A program made the translations under genes and the position numbers. A stretch of DNA of 64,000 nucleotides from NCBI GenBank assembly GCA_029565395.1, contig JAKQOG010000119.1:42457-106456 (forward strand). Direction: 5' to 3'. Under the pieces are notes generated by a model. The model was not told the DNA's origin and searched no databases. It saw only the letters and a program-made list of their open reading frames with translations. Positions within the stretch are counted from its first letter, which is position 1. Every line of letters starts with the position of its first letter. Shown piece by piece: positions 44,105-54,800 of the stretch. Source of the stretch: Candidatus Hydrogenedentota bacterium (GTDB taxonomy: Bacteria > Hydrogenedentota > Hydrogenedentia > Hydrogenedentales > CAILVY01).

Positions 44105-45400
44105 ATGCGAATGAAAGCGATTGTAGTGGGCGGCGGCCGGATGGGTTTGCCGCTGGCGTGCGTGCTGGCGGACCGGGGCGCCGTGGTAACGGTTTGCGAT
44201 ATTAACCAGGAAATTGTTGATGCTATCAATAAGGGGGAGGCTCCTTATGACGAGCCGCAATTGGATGAGTACCTTTCGCGGAACTTTAAGGCGGGGCGGT
44301 TGAATGCGAGTTGTGATACGGCGGCGGCGGCGTCTGCGGCGGACGTGGTGGTGATTATCGTTCCTGCGCATCTTACCGCGCCGCCAAATCAGGATATTGA
44401 TTATCACATTTTACAAGCGGCATCGCGGGAGGTGGGCAAGGGCCTCCGGAAAGGGGCGCTGGTGTCGTATGAGACAACGGTGGCAGTGGGCGGGACGCGC
44501 ACTGCGTTAGTACCGGTTCTGGAGCAACAGCAGGGACTGCGGGCAGGCCAGGATTTCATGGTATGTTTCAGTCCGGAGCGGGTGAAGGCGAAGCATGTGT
44601 TCGCGAAACTTCAGGAAACGCCTAAAGTGGTGGGCGGTTTTAACGAGGCGTCGGCGAAAGCGGGGGAGGAATTTTATGGGAAGTATCTTGGCGCGCGGGT
44701 GATTAATGTGGGGACGTTGGAGGCGGCGGAGTTGGTGAAGCTGACGGGGATGCTGTACCGCGACGTGAATATCGCGCTGGCGAATGAATTGGCGGCATAT
44801 TGCGAAGCGGTGGGGGAAGATTATTGGAAGGTGGCGGCGGCATCCAACGACGACGATGAAACGCGGTTATTGTTGCCGGGGATCGGCGTCGGCGGGCATT
44901 GCACGCCGGTGTATCCATATTTTGTGATTCGAGACGGGGAGCGTAAGGGCACGCCGCAGCAGTTGGCCTCCCATGCACGGCAACTCAACGATGATCAGCC
45001 GCGGCGCAGTGTAGATCGGCTAATCAAGCAATGGGGCTCCGTTTCGGGCAAGCGGGTGCATATTTTGGGCCTGTCATTTCGTCCGAATGTGAAAGTGGAC
45101 ATTTTCAGCACGGCATATCCATTGCGGGAGGTGTTACAGGCACGCGGGGCGGTTGTCACGATTGAGGATCCGTTGTATACGGAGGAGGAGTTGCGGGCGG
45201 CGGGTTTCGAGACGGCGGTGGCGGGCCGCGATCCGTTGGATGCGGTGATTGGCAATGCGGCGCATCATTCATTTTTGAGGCCGGATTTCGCGCAGTGGCG
45301 GTCCAGCGGGATCACAGCACTGGTGGATGGGCGGCATATGTGGGATCGGCGTATGGTGGAAGCATCCGGCATACTGTATTTGGGCGTAGGCCAAGGATGA
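44105..45400 (+). CDS. UDP-glucose/GDP-mannose dehydrogenase family protein
   Basis: 431 residues. The start at ATG 44105 is chosen because AAGGAGGA ends 4 nt upstream; the frame is open back to a TTG at 44090. The NAD-binding loop is AIVVGGGRMGLPLACVLADR. The catalytic cysteine is in GIGVGGHCTPVYPYF; KLTGMLYRDVNIALANELA and ILGLSFRPNVKVDIFSTAYP match the dehydrogenase core and UDP-binding regions. It oxidises the C6 hydroxyl of a nucleotide sugar to the uronic acid, supplying the substrate for the dehydrogenase at the head of the operon. Confidence 0.92.
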   Translation: MRMKAIVVGGGRMGLPLACVLADRGAVVTVCDINQEIVDAINKGEAPYDEPQLDEYLSRNFKAGRLNASCDTAAAASAADVVVIIVPAHLTAPPNQDIDYHILQAASREVGKGLRKGALVSYETTVAVGGTRTALVPVLEQQQGLRAGQDFMVCFSPERVKAKHVFAKLQETPKVVGGFNEASAKAGEEFYGKYLGARVINVGTLEAAELVKLTGMLYRDVNIALANELAAYCEAVGEDYWKVAAASNDDDETRLLLPGIGVGGHCTPVYPYFVIRDGERKGTPQQLASHARQLNDDQPRRSVDRLIKQWGSVSGKRVHILGLSFRPNVKVDIFSTAYPLREVLQARGAVVTIEDPLYTEEELRAAGFETAVAGRDPLDAVIGNAAHHSFLRPDFAQWRSSGITALVDGRHMWDRRMVEASGILYLGVGQG

Positions 45401-45434
45401 GCGGCGCGGCTCAGTATTTTAAGGCGGTAGTGGC

Positions 45435-47006
45435 ATGGGCCTTTCACAAACGACCGAATTGAGACACACGCGGTTATTCCCAACGGCGGTGCTGATGGCG
45501 TGCGCTCTGGGAGGGTGCTTGTGTGCGGTGGCCGTATGGTTTGATCCTTTCCTTGTCGTTGCAGGGTTGGCTGGATCGATTGTCTTGGCGATGCTGGTGG
45601 TGTTTTTGGGCGTGACCGGATGTCTTGTTTTAACCCCGGTGATAACAGCCTTTCTGTTTATGAATCGATTCGAAGAAACATGGGCGATTTCGCTGGGGAA
45701 TAGTGTATCCATCACTCCGGTGTTTATTTGCATGGCGTTGTGCACGGGCATATTAGGCGTTCACGTGTTGTTTCACCGCCACGCGCCTCCGGCGGCCCCT
45801 TATCTGACCTCGTTTTCCCGATGGTATATTTTGTTGTTGGGGCTGTTTGCCGGGGTTGGGTTTTTCAGTGTATTTATAAATCATTGGACCGACGTGTACG
45901 TCCGGACGCGCTATCTGCCGGGGGAACTTCTCTCCCTGCTGATTATTTCATTGCCGGCATTATTTGTACTGTCGATCCCCGCTTCGACTCTTTCGCAGCG
46001 GCGTACCCTGTGGGGGTTACGGATTTTTATTGGGCTTGGGGCTTTTGCAGGATTTATTATGACGCTGTTCGGGTTGATGCCTGAACAGGTAATGGGCATG
46101 CTGGGTTGGGTGCACGCAACAGGCGGGACGCTGGAGTTGGTTCGCGGGCGGTTGCCGTTAGGGCATCCGAACCGCGTGGCGGCCACGATGCTGATGATCC
46201 TGCCGGTGACGGTGATGTTGGGATTGGGGGACAAGCGCACGTCATGGCGCGCGATATATCTGATATCGGCGATGTTTATGTTCTGCGGGATTCTTTTCTC
46301 ACTGTCCCGTTCCGCGTTGCTTAATACCATGATTCTGCTAGGTCTAACCTTGGTCCATTACTTTTTCGGGCGCAAGGAAAAACGAATGATGGGCATCGTA
46401 TTGGTATGTTTGCTCAGTATTACGCTGGCCATAGCCGCAGGGTATCTTTTTGCACACTATGATTTCAGCCGGTTCTGGTCCCGGGGGTATCACGAGGATA
46501 CGTCGGTGGAGCGCCGCTCGGACAGCCTTCGCACAGCGTTGTATGTGCTGGCGGATCATCCGATCTGGGGGGTTGGGCCGGACTCAGTGTATCCGCGCGT
46601 CAGTGTGCGGCCCGGATGGACGCCTATTGTTCAGGATTCGATAAGTCCCATTATTTATTACCGGGGTCATCCCACGGCGGAGACGCCGCATAATTTCTAT
46701 TTGCATGTGCTGGCGGAATTCGGCATTGCAGGAGGGGCATTTTTTCTTGGGATGGTGTTCATGATTGCATGGGTGTTCTGGCGAGCGCGGCGGACACCGG
46801 GCCTGACACTGGAGGAGCGTGAAACCATCACCGGATTGTTGTATGGGGTGTTTGCGGTATTGATGGCGGGTTGTTTTGAAGCGGTATTGATGGCGGGGTT
46901 GCGCCCGAACATTGTAATTTGGGTTTTCTGGGGGGTCGGATTGCGGTATGTGTTCCTGGTGGTGGAGGAAGCACGGGGGCGGATATCGATGGAAGCGCCG
47001 GTATGA
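45435..47006 (+). CDS. O-antigen ligase / polymerase family membrane protein
   Basis: 523 residues with about 11-12 hydrophobic segments. The PF04932-like signature region is RLPLGHPNRVAATMLMILP, then SRSALLNTM, and the large periplasmic loop with SLRTALYVLADHPIWGVGP and ETPHNFYLHVLAEFGIAGG. It either ligates glycan to lipid A core (WaaL) or polymerises repeat units (Wzy); sequence alone does not separate them. Its stop codon overlaps the next start as ATGA. Confidence 0.85.
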   Translation: MGLSQTTELRHTRLFPTAVLMACALGGCLCAVAVWFDPFLVVAGLAGSIVLAMLVVFLGVTGCLVLTPVITAFLFMNRFEETWAISLGNSVSITPVFICMALCTGILGVHVLFHRHAPPAAPYLTSFSRWYILLLGLFAGVGFFSVFINHWTDVYVRTRYLPGELLSLLIISLPALFVLSIPASTLSQRRTLWGLRIFIGLGAFAGFIMTLFGLMPEQVMGMLGWVHATGGTLELVRGRLPLGHPNRVAATMLMILPVTVMLGLGDKRTSWRAIYLISAMFMFCGILFSLSRSALLNTMILLGLTLVHYFFGRKEKRMMGIVLVCLLSITLAIAAGYLFAHYDFSRFWSRGYHEDTSVERRSDSLRTALYVLADHPIWGVGPDSVYPRVSVRPGWTPIVQDSISPIIYYRGHPTAETPHNFYLHVLAEFGIAGGAFFLGMVFMIAWVFWRARRTPGLTLEERETITGLLYGVFAVLMAGCFEAVLMAGLRPNIVIWVFWGVGLRYVFLVVEEARGRISMEAPV

Positions 47007-48475
47007 GCGCGCCTTCTGTCAGAAGCGTCAGCAAGGATGTGATCCTGTATGTTCCTGGCCGGGTAATTCCGGCGTTAATGCAGGCCGTGACCATTCTTGT
47101 ACTCACCGCACTGTTTGCACCGGCGGAGATCGGCCGCTATGATTTGACATTCCGCTTTGCCTTGTTTCTCAGCACCTTCACGATTCTGTGGCTCAACATG
47201 GCAATACTGCGTTTTTACCCGGCATATCAAACGCGCGGCATGGAGCAGGCATTCTTCGGGGTGATGGGGCGTCTCAAATATATAGGCATTGCTGCAGGTT
47301 TGATCGCGGGAGGGCTGGTTTACGCCATTGGGCCGGAAGCGTTATGCGGTTCTTATCGCGATTTGATTCTTGCAGGTCTGTGCGTATTTGTTGCCTATAG
47401 TTTGTATGAAACGGGGATGGCGGTGTTGCGGGCGAAACGCATGCCGGGGACCTATTCCATCGCCTCGGCGGCGAATTCCATCGTGCGGCTGCCGGTGGCT
47501 GTGGGAATTATCGTATGGCTGCACACGGGGATTTCAGGGATGCTCTGGGCTATGGCGCTGGTCTATGTGGTCGTGCACGCGCTCGTGATGCGCCGTCATG
47601 TTGGACGCCCCGATCTGTGTTTTGGTCCGGAAGAATCCGCTATTCAAAAGGAAGTGTTATGGTATGGGCTTCCCATCTGCCTGACACAGTTGCTCAATTT
47701 TTTTATCTTGAACAGCGATCGGTTTCTGCTGAAGGTGTTGCAGGATGATGCCCAAGTGGGATTGTATGCCGTGGCGACCAACCTTGTGGATCAGCCCATG
47801 ACGCTGGTATTGCAAACGTTTACGCTGGCGGTATTTCCGTCCGTAGCCGCCGCATGGGAGACCGGGGGCCGGGGGCCTGCCGAAGAACTTGTGCGCGGGG
47901 TCACGCGGCTGTTCTTTTTGGTATGTCTGCCACTTATGGTGTTTCTAAGTGTACTGGCAGATCCTTTGTTTAAGGTGTTGGCCCGGGGCGAGTCTTATCA
48001 TGCCTATGTTGCAGCGCCCTGGGTGGCGTTGGCGGCGCTTTTCTACGGCTTGAGTTATTTCGCAAGTTTTGGGCTGCACCTGTCAAAAAAAACCTATCTG
48101 CTCACGATAATGACCATCCTGGCCCTGGGGGTGAACGGTGTGCTGAATTATTTTGTAATTCCCCATTATGGATTCGTGGGGGCGGCGATCGTCCGCATCG
48201 TATCGAATATAGTTCTTGTGGGGGCGGTAGCCGCCGTTGGCCACCGCGATTTCCATTGGCGGCTTCCCTGGCTGAGCACGGCGCGCATATTGATTGCAGC
48301 GTGTGTTTCAGGGGCCTGCATGCTTTCGATGGCCCGTATCCTGCCTGTGAATATCATCAGCCTGTGCTTGTTGTTTTGCATAGCGGGCATGGGGTATGCG
48401 GTTTTGCTGTTGATTCTTCGGGAGGTTCCCTGGAGTGACGTGCGTGATTTGCGCAGGTGGTTGAAACTCCCCTGA
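47003..48475 (+). CDS. Lipopolysaccharide/O-unit flippase (Wzx-like, MOP superfamily)
   Basis: 490 residues from the ATG of the ATGA overlap; longer in-frame extension rejected. About 12-14 transmembrane segments, starting DVILYVPGRVIPALMQAVTI, with FFILNSDRFLLKVLQDDAQ and VGLYAVATNLVDQPMTLVLQ typical of the polysaccharide-synthesis exporter family. It should move undecaprenyl-linked units across the inner membrane. It is the last gene of the operon; the next gene is convergent. Confidence 0.87.
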   Translation: MSAPSVRSVSKDVILYVPGRVIPALMQAVTILVLTALFAPAEIGRYDLTFRFALFLSTFTILWLNMAILRFYPAYQTRGMEQAFFGVMGRLKYIGIAAGLIAGGLVYAIGPEALCGSYRDLILAGLCVFVAYSLYETGMAVLRAKRMPGTYSIASAANSIVRLPVAVGIIVWLHTGISGMLWAMALVYVVVHALVMRRHVGRPDLCFGPEESAIQKEVLWYGLPICLTQLLNFFILNSDRFLLKVLQDDAQVGLYAVATNLVDQPMTLVLQTFTLAVFPSVAAAWETGGRGPAEELVRGVTRLFFLVCLPLMVFLSVLADPLFKVLARGESYHAYVAAPWVALAALFYGLSYFASFGLHLSKKTYLLTIMTILALGVNGVLNYFVIPHYGFVGAAIVRIVSNIVLVGAVAAVGHRDFHWRLPWLSTARILIAACVSGACMLSMARILPVNIISLCLLFCIAGMGYAVLLLILREVPWSDVRDLRRWLKLP

Positions 48476-48535
48476 CCTCCCGCGGCAAGAAAATATACCG
48501 TCCGGCGCGGAGAGTTATTCATCACGGCGTGCAGG

Positions 48536-51500
48536 CTACTCGCGGAAGGCGTTTCGCAAGGCGCGCATGAGGTCGTCCGGGCCGAAGGGCTTTTGGAGAA
48601 ATCCGTCGGGGGCGCTGCCGGAAAACTGGATGGTGATGTCCTGTTCGGTGTATCCACTGGACAGGAGGATGGGGATTTGCGGGCGCATAGCGCGCATTGT
48701 GTGGAAGGTTTCCTTGCCGCTGAGGACGGGCATGGTGAGATCAAGAATAACGGCGCGAATGTCTTCGTGTTGTTGGAAAAGATCAACGGCAATTTGGCCG
48801 TTTTCCGCGGTAAGCACGGTGAATCCCGCTTCCTGGAGGATTTCTTTGGCCACTTCGCGGACACTTTCCTCGTCATCAGCAAGCAGGATTGTACCGGTGC
48901 TTTTCCAAGCGCTGGTTTCCGTTACCGTGGAAACGGGCCACTCCTTTTCGGGGGCGGCGCCTGAATTTTCAATAGCAGGAAGGAGGACTTTGAATGTGGT
49001 TCCGTGGCCAGGTTCGCTGTAGACAGAAATCGCGCCGCGGTGCGCGCGGACGATTCCCAAGACAGCGGCAAGGCCCAAGCCGCGCCCGGTGAATTTCGTA
49101 CTAAAGAACGGATCAAACATACGCCCGATAGTTTCCGCGTCCATGCCACAGCCGGTATCGACCACTTCGAGACTTACGTAGAGGCCTTCAGATAGATCTT
49201 CTGCGAGATAGGTGCGGGAGAGATAGGCGCAGTCTGCATGGAAGGCGCCGGTACGCACGGTAACAACGCCATGGTTGTCACCGATTGCATCCGAGGCGTT
49301 GGTGATAAGGTTCATGACGACCTGGTGGAGCTGAGCGGCGTCCCCCTGAATGAGGGGCAAGTCTTGGGGACATTCAAAGCGCAAAATCACTTTTTTAGAG
49401 ATGGAAGCGGAAAGGAGGTGCCCCATTTCCTGGGTGAGTTTGGAGAGGTCGATAGGCCGGACGAGGAAAGGGCCGCGTCCTGTGTAGGCGAGCATTTGGT
49501 TGGTAAGTTCGGCGGCCTTTCGGGAGGTGGCCTCGATACGGGAGACGTAGTCGCGTGCGGGGGATCCTTCCGGCAGGCGGGTCAAGGCGAGGCCGGCATT
49601 GCCCATGATTCCGACCAGAAGGTTGTTAAAATCGTGAGCGATGCCTCCTGCGAGAACGCCGAGGCTTTCCAGTTTTTGGGTATGACGCATTTGTGCTTCA
49701 AGGCGGGAGCGTTCTTTTTCCGCCTGCTTTCGTTCGGTGATATCCCGCGCGATACCCTGAATCCCTGCGGGTTTTCCATCTTTTAAAATAACCCGTGTGC
49801 TGACTTCAACCGGGATGATGCGCCCATCTTTGGCAATAATGGCGACTTCGTAGCGGGTGATGTCTTCGCCATGGAGTTTTTGCACTATCATTTGGCGGGT
49901 GAATTCGCGGTATTCCGGAGGCACAATGTCCAAAGCGTTCAAACAGAGGGCTTCTTCGCGCGAATAGCCGCTAATGCGTTCGCCGGCTTTGTTCAAGGAG
50001 GTGAAATTGCCGTTGAGGTCATGGGTGTACACAATGTCGTTTGCATTTTCGAAAAGCTCCTCGTACCGATGCTCGGCTTCGCGCAGGGCTTTTTCCGCCT
50101 GCTTGCGGTGGGTGACGTCGCGCACGATGCCCCTGAAACCGATCTTCTTCCCTTCTCTGTCCCGTATGACGGAAATGGAGACTTCCAAAATGGCGCGTTC
50201 GCCGTTTTTCCGGACAATTTCCCAATCGGTCATCTGTACATCGGCTTCGGATTGGTAGACACTCATGTAGGTTTGAGCGACTTTTTTAATGGTAGCTTCG
50301 TCGGCATAGTAAAGGCGGAAATTCATGCCGCGGAGTTCTTCTTCGGAATAACCGAAGATCCGGCACAAGGCGGGGTTGAAAAAGGTGAAATTGCCTTTTA
50401 GATCGACCTCATAATACCCCTCCTGAATGCCGTTGAGAATGGTTCGGTATTTTTCCTCGCTTTCATGGAGGGCAAGAGCCGCTTTCCGGCTTTCGGTGAT
50501 ATTGCGGATCACGGTGAGGACGCGGGTGACGGTTCCCTTTTCCAGAACGGGTGTTTTGTGGGTTTCGGTGATAACCTCATTTTCTTCTAGAACAAAGGAT
50601 TCTTCGGTGACAACTTCTTTGCCGGTGGAAAAAACCTGTTGGTATTCCTCAAGGACGGAACCGGGCAGGAAGGGGTAGACGTCAAAGATGTTCCTGCCAA
50701 TGACCTCCGTGGCAAGTCCAAACTTTTCATTCATTCTGATCAGGGTGCTATTAGCCAGCAGAATGGTTTGGCCGGCATCAGAGAGATGAATGGCATCGGC
50801 CATGCTGTCCAGGGTGATCCGGTACAATGCTTCACTTTGTCGTACGGCTTCTTCGGCCAGCAAACGGTCGGTAATGTCCCGTCCGATGGCGGTGATGAGC
50901 ATCTTGCCATGCGGGTCTCTCAGGGCGGTGTTGGTCCAGAGGATGTGCCGCAAGGCGCCGCCGCGGGTAATGATGGGGTTTTCATAATGAGAGGGAATAT
51001 CGGATACGGCATTTTCTAAATTGAGAAACACGCGTCTGGTGGCTTCTTGCCAGTCTTCGGGCACAAAAGTTTCAAACCAGTTTTTCCCGAGGATGGCATG
51101 CCGTTCCCATCCAGTGAGCCTCAATAAATAATCATTACAAAAGAGAATTTGAGAGTGGACGTCGAGTTGGACGATGATAAGGTTAACGTGTTCGAGGGTT
51201 TCGCGAAAACGGCGTTCACTGAGGCGCAAGGCATTTTCCACTTTTTTTCGGTCAGTAATGTCGCGGACGATTACTTGGATGGATTCTTCGCCACTGCCAC
51301 TATCCCGGATCAGGTAGGCATCTTCCACCACCCATTTCTCATTGCCCTTGAGGGTGCGAAAGTTCCAATCTCTCCGGTGGAGGGCGCCCTGTTCTCTGAT
51401 CTCCTGACGCATGGCGCCCTTCGGACTTTTATACACGACGAGTTCAGCAATGTTGCGTCCCGCGATACTTTCCGGATTGGGGAACCAATCATTCAAATCG

Positions 51501-51646
51501 AAAATGCGGAGTGCGCCCCGATCCGCGAAGAGAATGTTTCCGTCAAAGGTGAAACGATAGAGTCCAATGCCGGCGAATTCGCAAGCTTCTTCCCGGATGC
51601 GATCCAAGGAAGTGTTCATAGCGAGTGTTGTGTTCTCCTGGCTCAT
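48536..51646 (-). CDS. Multi-PAS hybrid sensor histidine kinase with receiver
   Basis: 1036 residues, no membrane segment, so a cytoplasmic sensor. Five PAS/PAC units are delimited by repeats such as IVRDITDRKKVENALRLSER, AIGRDITDRLLAEEAV, VIRNITESRKAALALHES, GIVRDVTHRKQAEKALREAE and GIARDITERKQAEKER. The dimerisation domain has LGVLAGGIAHDFNNLLVGIM (phospho-His). The ATPase has NLITNASDAIGDNHG, DTGCGMDAE and GLGLAAVLGIVRAH. A C-terminal receiver has ILLADDEESVREVA, VILDLTMPVLSGKE (phospho-Asp) and FLQKPFGPDDL. A further phosphotransfer partner is expected. It is transcribed divergently from the GH106-like gene, 175 nt apart. Confidence 0.95.
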   Translation of the reverse strand: MSQENTTLAMNTSLDRIREEACEFAGIGLYRFTFDGNILFADRGALRIFDLNDWFPNPESIAGRNIAELVVYKSPKGAMRQEIREQGALHRRDWNFRTLKGNEKWVVEDAYLIRDSGSGEESIQVIVRDITDRKKVENALRLSERRFRETLEHVNLIIVQLDVHSQILFCNDYLLRLTGWERHAILGKNWFETFVPEDWQEATRRVFLNLENAVSDIPSHYENPIITRGGALRHILWTNTALRDPHGKMLITAIGRDITDRLLAEEAVRQSEALYRITLDSMADAIHLSDAGQTILLANSTLIRMNEKFGLATEVIGRNIFDVYPFLPGSVLEEYQQVFSTGKEVVTEESFVLEENEVITETHKTPVLEKGTVTRVLTVIRNITESRKAALALHESEEKYRTILNGIQEGYYEVDLKGNFTFFNPALCRIFGYSEEELRGMNFRLYYADEATIKKVAQTYMSVYQSEADVQMTDWEIVRKNGERAILEVSISVIRDREGKKIGFRGIVRDVTHRKQAEKALREAEHRYEELFENANDIVYTHDLNGNFTSLNKAGERISGYSREEALCLNALDIVPPEYREFTRQMIVQKLHGEDITRYEVAIIAKDGRIIPVEVSTRVILKDGKPAGIQGIARDITERKQAEKERSRLEAQMRHTQKLESLGVLAGGIAHDFNNLLVGIMGNAGLALTRLPEGSPARDYVSRIEATSRKAAELTNQMLAYTGRGPFLVRPIDLSKLTQEMGHLLSASISKKVILRFECPQDLPLIQGDAAQLHQVVMNLITNASDAIGDNHGVVTVRTGAFHADCAYLSRTYLAEDLSEGLYVSLEVVDTGCGMDAETIGRMFDPFFSTKFTGRGLGLAAVLGIVRAHRGAISVYSEPGHGTTFKVLLPAIENSGAAPEKEWPVSTVTETSAWKSTGTILLADDEESVREVAKEILQEAGFTVLTAENGQIAVDLFQQHEDIRAVILDLTMPVLSGKETFHTMRAMRPQIPILLSSGYTEQDITIQFSGSAPDGFLQKPFGPDDLMRALRNAFRE

Positions 51647-51821
51647 GGGTATGTTTACCGCTTATTCGTTCCACCCGGTTTTGTTTGTTGATAATATACT
51701 AAAACACTGGTCCTAATAAAAAGTGTGAAAAAACGTGTAGGGTTGGCTTGCATCCGGGATGCGGAGCATGATAGTCCATACAGTGCAGTGGCAAAAAACG
51801 AAGAGAGGAGTTTGACGAAGC

Positions 51822-54800
51822 ATGGTATCCGTGGCGATTTTGACGGCAAGCCTTTTGGCAGTGCTTGGAGCAGATTCCAGCGCCCCCGGATTGGCGGCGG
51901 AATTTAGCGTGCCTATTCCGGGATATTCTCCAGTGCCGATCTGGTGGTGGAGCGGGGATCCGGTGGAACAGGAACGGATCAGCGAACAGTTGGAGCGGTT
52001 GGCGCAAGGGGGGATATACAATGCCATTATTTTGAATTTAGCGCCATCCGGGCCATTGTATGGGAGTGCGGCGGATGAACCGCCATTTCTATCGGAGCAG
52101 TGGTGGGACATTTTCGGGCATGCGGTGAAAGAAGCCCGCCGGTTGGGGGTGCGATTATGGTTTTACGATCAGTTGGGTTTTTCAGGGGCGGGCCTTCAGG
52201 CGCGGGTGGTGCGGGATCATCCGGAATTCCGAGGCGTAGAATTGAGGCGTGAATTCAAGGATATTGAGGGTCCCGGAGAGGTGGAGTTACGCACGCCGGT
52301 GCAGGGAGAGCCGCTGGCGGCGTTTATTACGCGCTTAAGCAAAAAGAAGACGCCGGAGGCGGCAACTCCGGAGTGGATTTGGGATACCGCGGCGCCCGCG
52401 GGCGCCTGCAAGCGGTATTTCCGGCGGAATTTTACGTTGGATCGCCTGCCGGTCAAGGCGGTATTGAATATAACCGCGGATAATGGGTACGTGGCCTATG
52501 TCAATGGAGTAAAATTGGGGGAGGAAAGCATATATGGGAGCGAGGGATGGGGTCAGGCGGAACATTTTGATTTGTTGCCACATCTTCGGGTGGGAACGAA
52601 TACGGTAGCGTTCGAGGGTGAAAATCTTGGGGGTGTTGGGGGGCTGCTTGCGGAGATTTTGGTGGAGGATAACGAAAAGTCCAAGAAGATTTTCAGTGAT
52701 AAGGAATTCAGGATAAGCGCCGAAGCGCCGGAGGGGTGGCTTCAGCCGGAATTTGATGATTCTGCCTGGGCGCCGCCCGGCATTATTGGCAAGTATCCCT
52801 GCGGGCCGTGGAATGAGGTTCTGGGGATTGCCAGCGCGGGGGAAATCACCTTGGGGGTGGGCATTCAAAACATCATTCCGGTTACGGAGACGATCGAGGA
52901 GGGAGTATTGCGGATCAATGTGCCACAGGGGCCGCACCGGGTCATGCTTTTCTATACGGTTCCCGGAGGCTTTGATTACCAAAACCCTGAGGCGGGGGCT
53001 GCCTTGCTGGATATAGTGCATGGGCAAATGGAGTGCCGGTTTAGCGAAGAGCTGGGCGGCGTGATCGCGGGCTCGTTTCAGGATGAATTCCCCGCATTAC
53101 CGCGTTTCTCGAAGCGGATGATTGAGAAATTTCCGTTGCTGGCGGGTTATGATCTGATCCCGAAACTGCCGGCGTTGTACGACGACGTGACGGATAGATT
53201 CAGCGACCCGAAAGGCCCCACTACGGTGCAGGTGCGGTGTGATGCGAGCCAAGTGGCGGCGCAACTGTGTGAAGAGGCGTTTTTCATTCCATTGCATGAT
53301 TGGCATGAGCGGTATGGGATGCTGTGCGGGTACGATCAGACGGTCCGGAATGCGGATCCCCTCCGGGGAGAACAGTATTATGTCGATTACTTTAAGACCA
53401 TGCGTCATTATTCAGTTCCGGGCAATGATATGGACGGTGACGCAAAGCCGCATGAGTCGATTGCCGATTTATACCAGAGGCCTCGGGTATGGATTGAGGC
53501 GTTTCATTCGAGCGGGTGGGGGCAAACGCTGGAAGAAATCGCGGTTTTGATGCATCCGTGGCTGGTTAACGGGGCTACGCTGTTTAATCCCCATGCGATT
53601 TATTACTCCATACATGGATCCTATTGGGAGTGGGCTCCGCCTGACACGGGCTGGCGGCAACCGTATTATGTGCATTATCCTGTTTTCGCGGAATATGTCT
53701 CCCGTCTGTGTTATGTGCTCTCTCAGGGTACTCATGATGTGCAGGTGGCCGTCCTGCATCCGTCCACGACGGTTCACGCGTATATGGGGTTTGGCGAACC
53801 AAGCCGGGCTGCACGGGAGGCGCAGGATATGTACTGGGGTGTTCAGCGGGCCTTGCAAAAAGAACGGCTGGATTATGTGATCCTGGATGAGGACAGCCTT
53901 CAGCCGGCCGCTATCCGCAACGGGGGGGTGTCGGCGGGTTCCCTTTGCCTGAAGGTGATTATTTTGCCATCGGTGCGGGTGCTCCAGAATCGCAGCATCG
54001 ACAAACTCGGTCATTTCGTCCTGGCAGGAGGGAAAATCATCCTTGCCGGCGCGGCACTGGAACATTTCACCGACGTCCGTTTGTCTCCGGAATTATATGA
54101 GAAGGCGGTTAAACAGATTCTGTCGGACAGTATCCGGTCGGCAAGTCCGGAAGAGGCGGTATCGGCGGCGCTGGCTTCCGTGCCGCGGTTTGTGGCGGAG
54201 CCTGTGCAGGCATTGAAGCGGCACACGGCGGAGCGGGACTTTTTCTTTGTACTGTCCGATGGGGAAACGCCTGCAAATGGCCAAGCGCGTTTTGCGATTA
54301 ACCAGCGGAAGCTGTATGAAACAACGGCGGCGAAAGGGGCGCGGATGCCGGTCACGTTTCTGCAAGATGCGGTGCCGGAGTATTGGGACGCACTTTCGGG
54401 ACAGGTGGTTCCCCTATACAATTATCAACGAACCCCGCAGGGCGAAACCGGCGGTCAGACTCGCGTAGAGCTTGAATTGGCCAACACGCCCGCGCCGTTG
54501 ATTGGGTTGCGCACGCCCGTGCCAGAAGATCCTGTGGCGGTGGTGTCGGATTTGGAAATTACCGGTTATGAGCGCCGTGGCGATGTGCTTGAGGTGCGGG
54601 GATACCCAAGGCTGGATCAGACCGCTTCGCCCACGGCAGAGCATACGATAAAAGTGGAATTTTCCGATGGGACGTTTGAAGGGAGAACATCTTCCGCGCC
54701 TCTTGCTGTGACCCCGATTGAAGGGCCGTTGGCCTTCCGGTTAGAGCCGACATGCAATAATGAAGACGGTAGTTTCGCGTGGCCGCCGTCCGAGGGTCCC

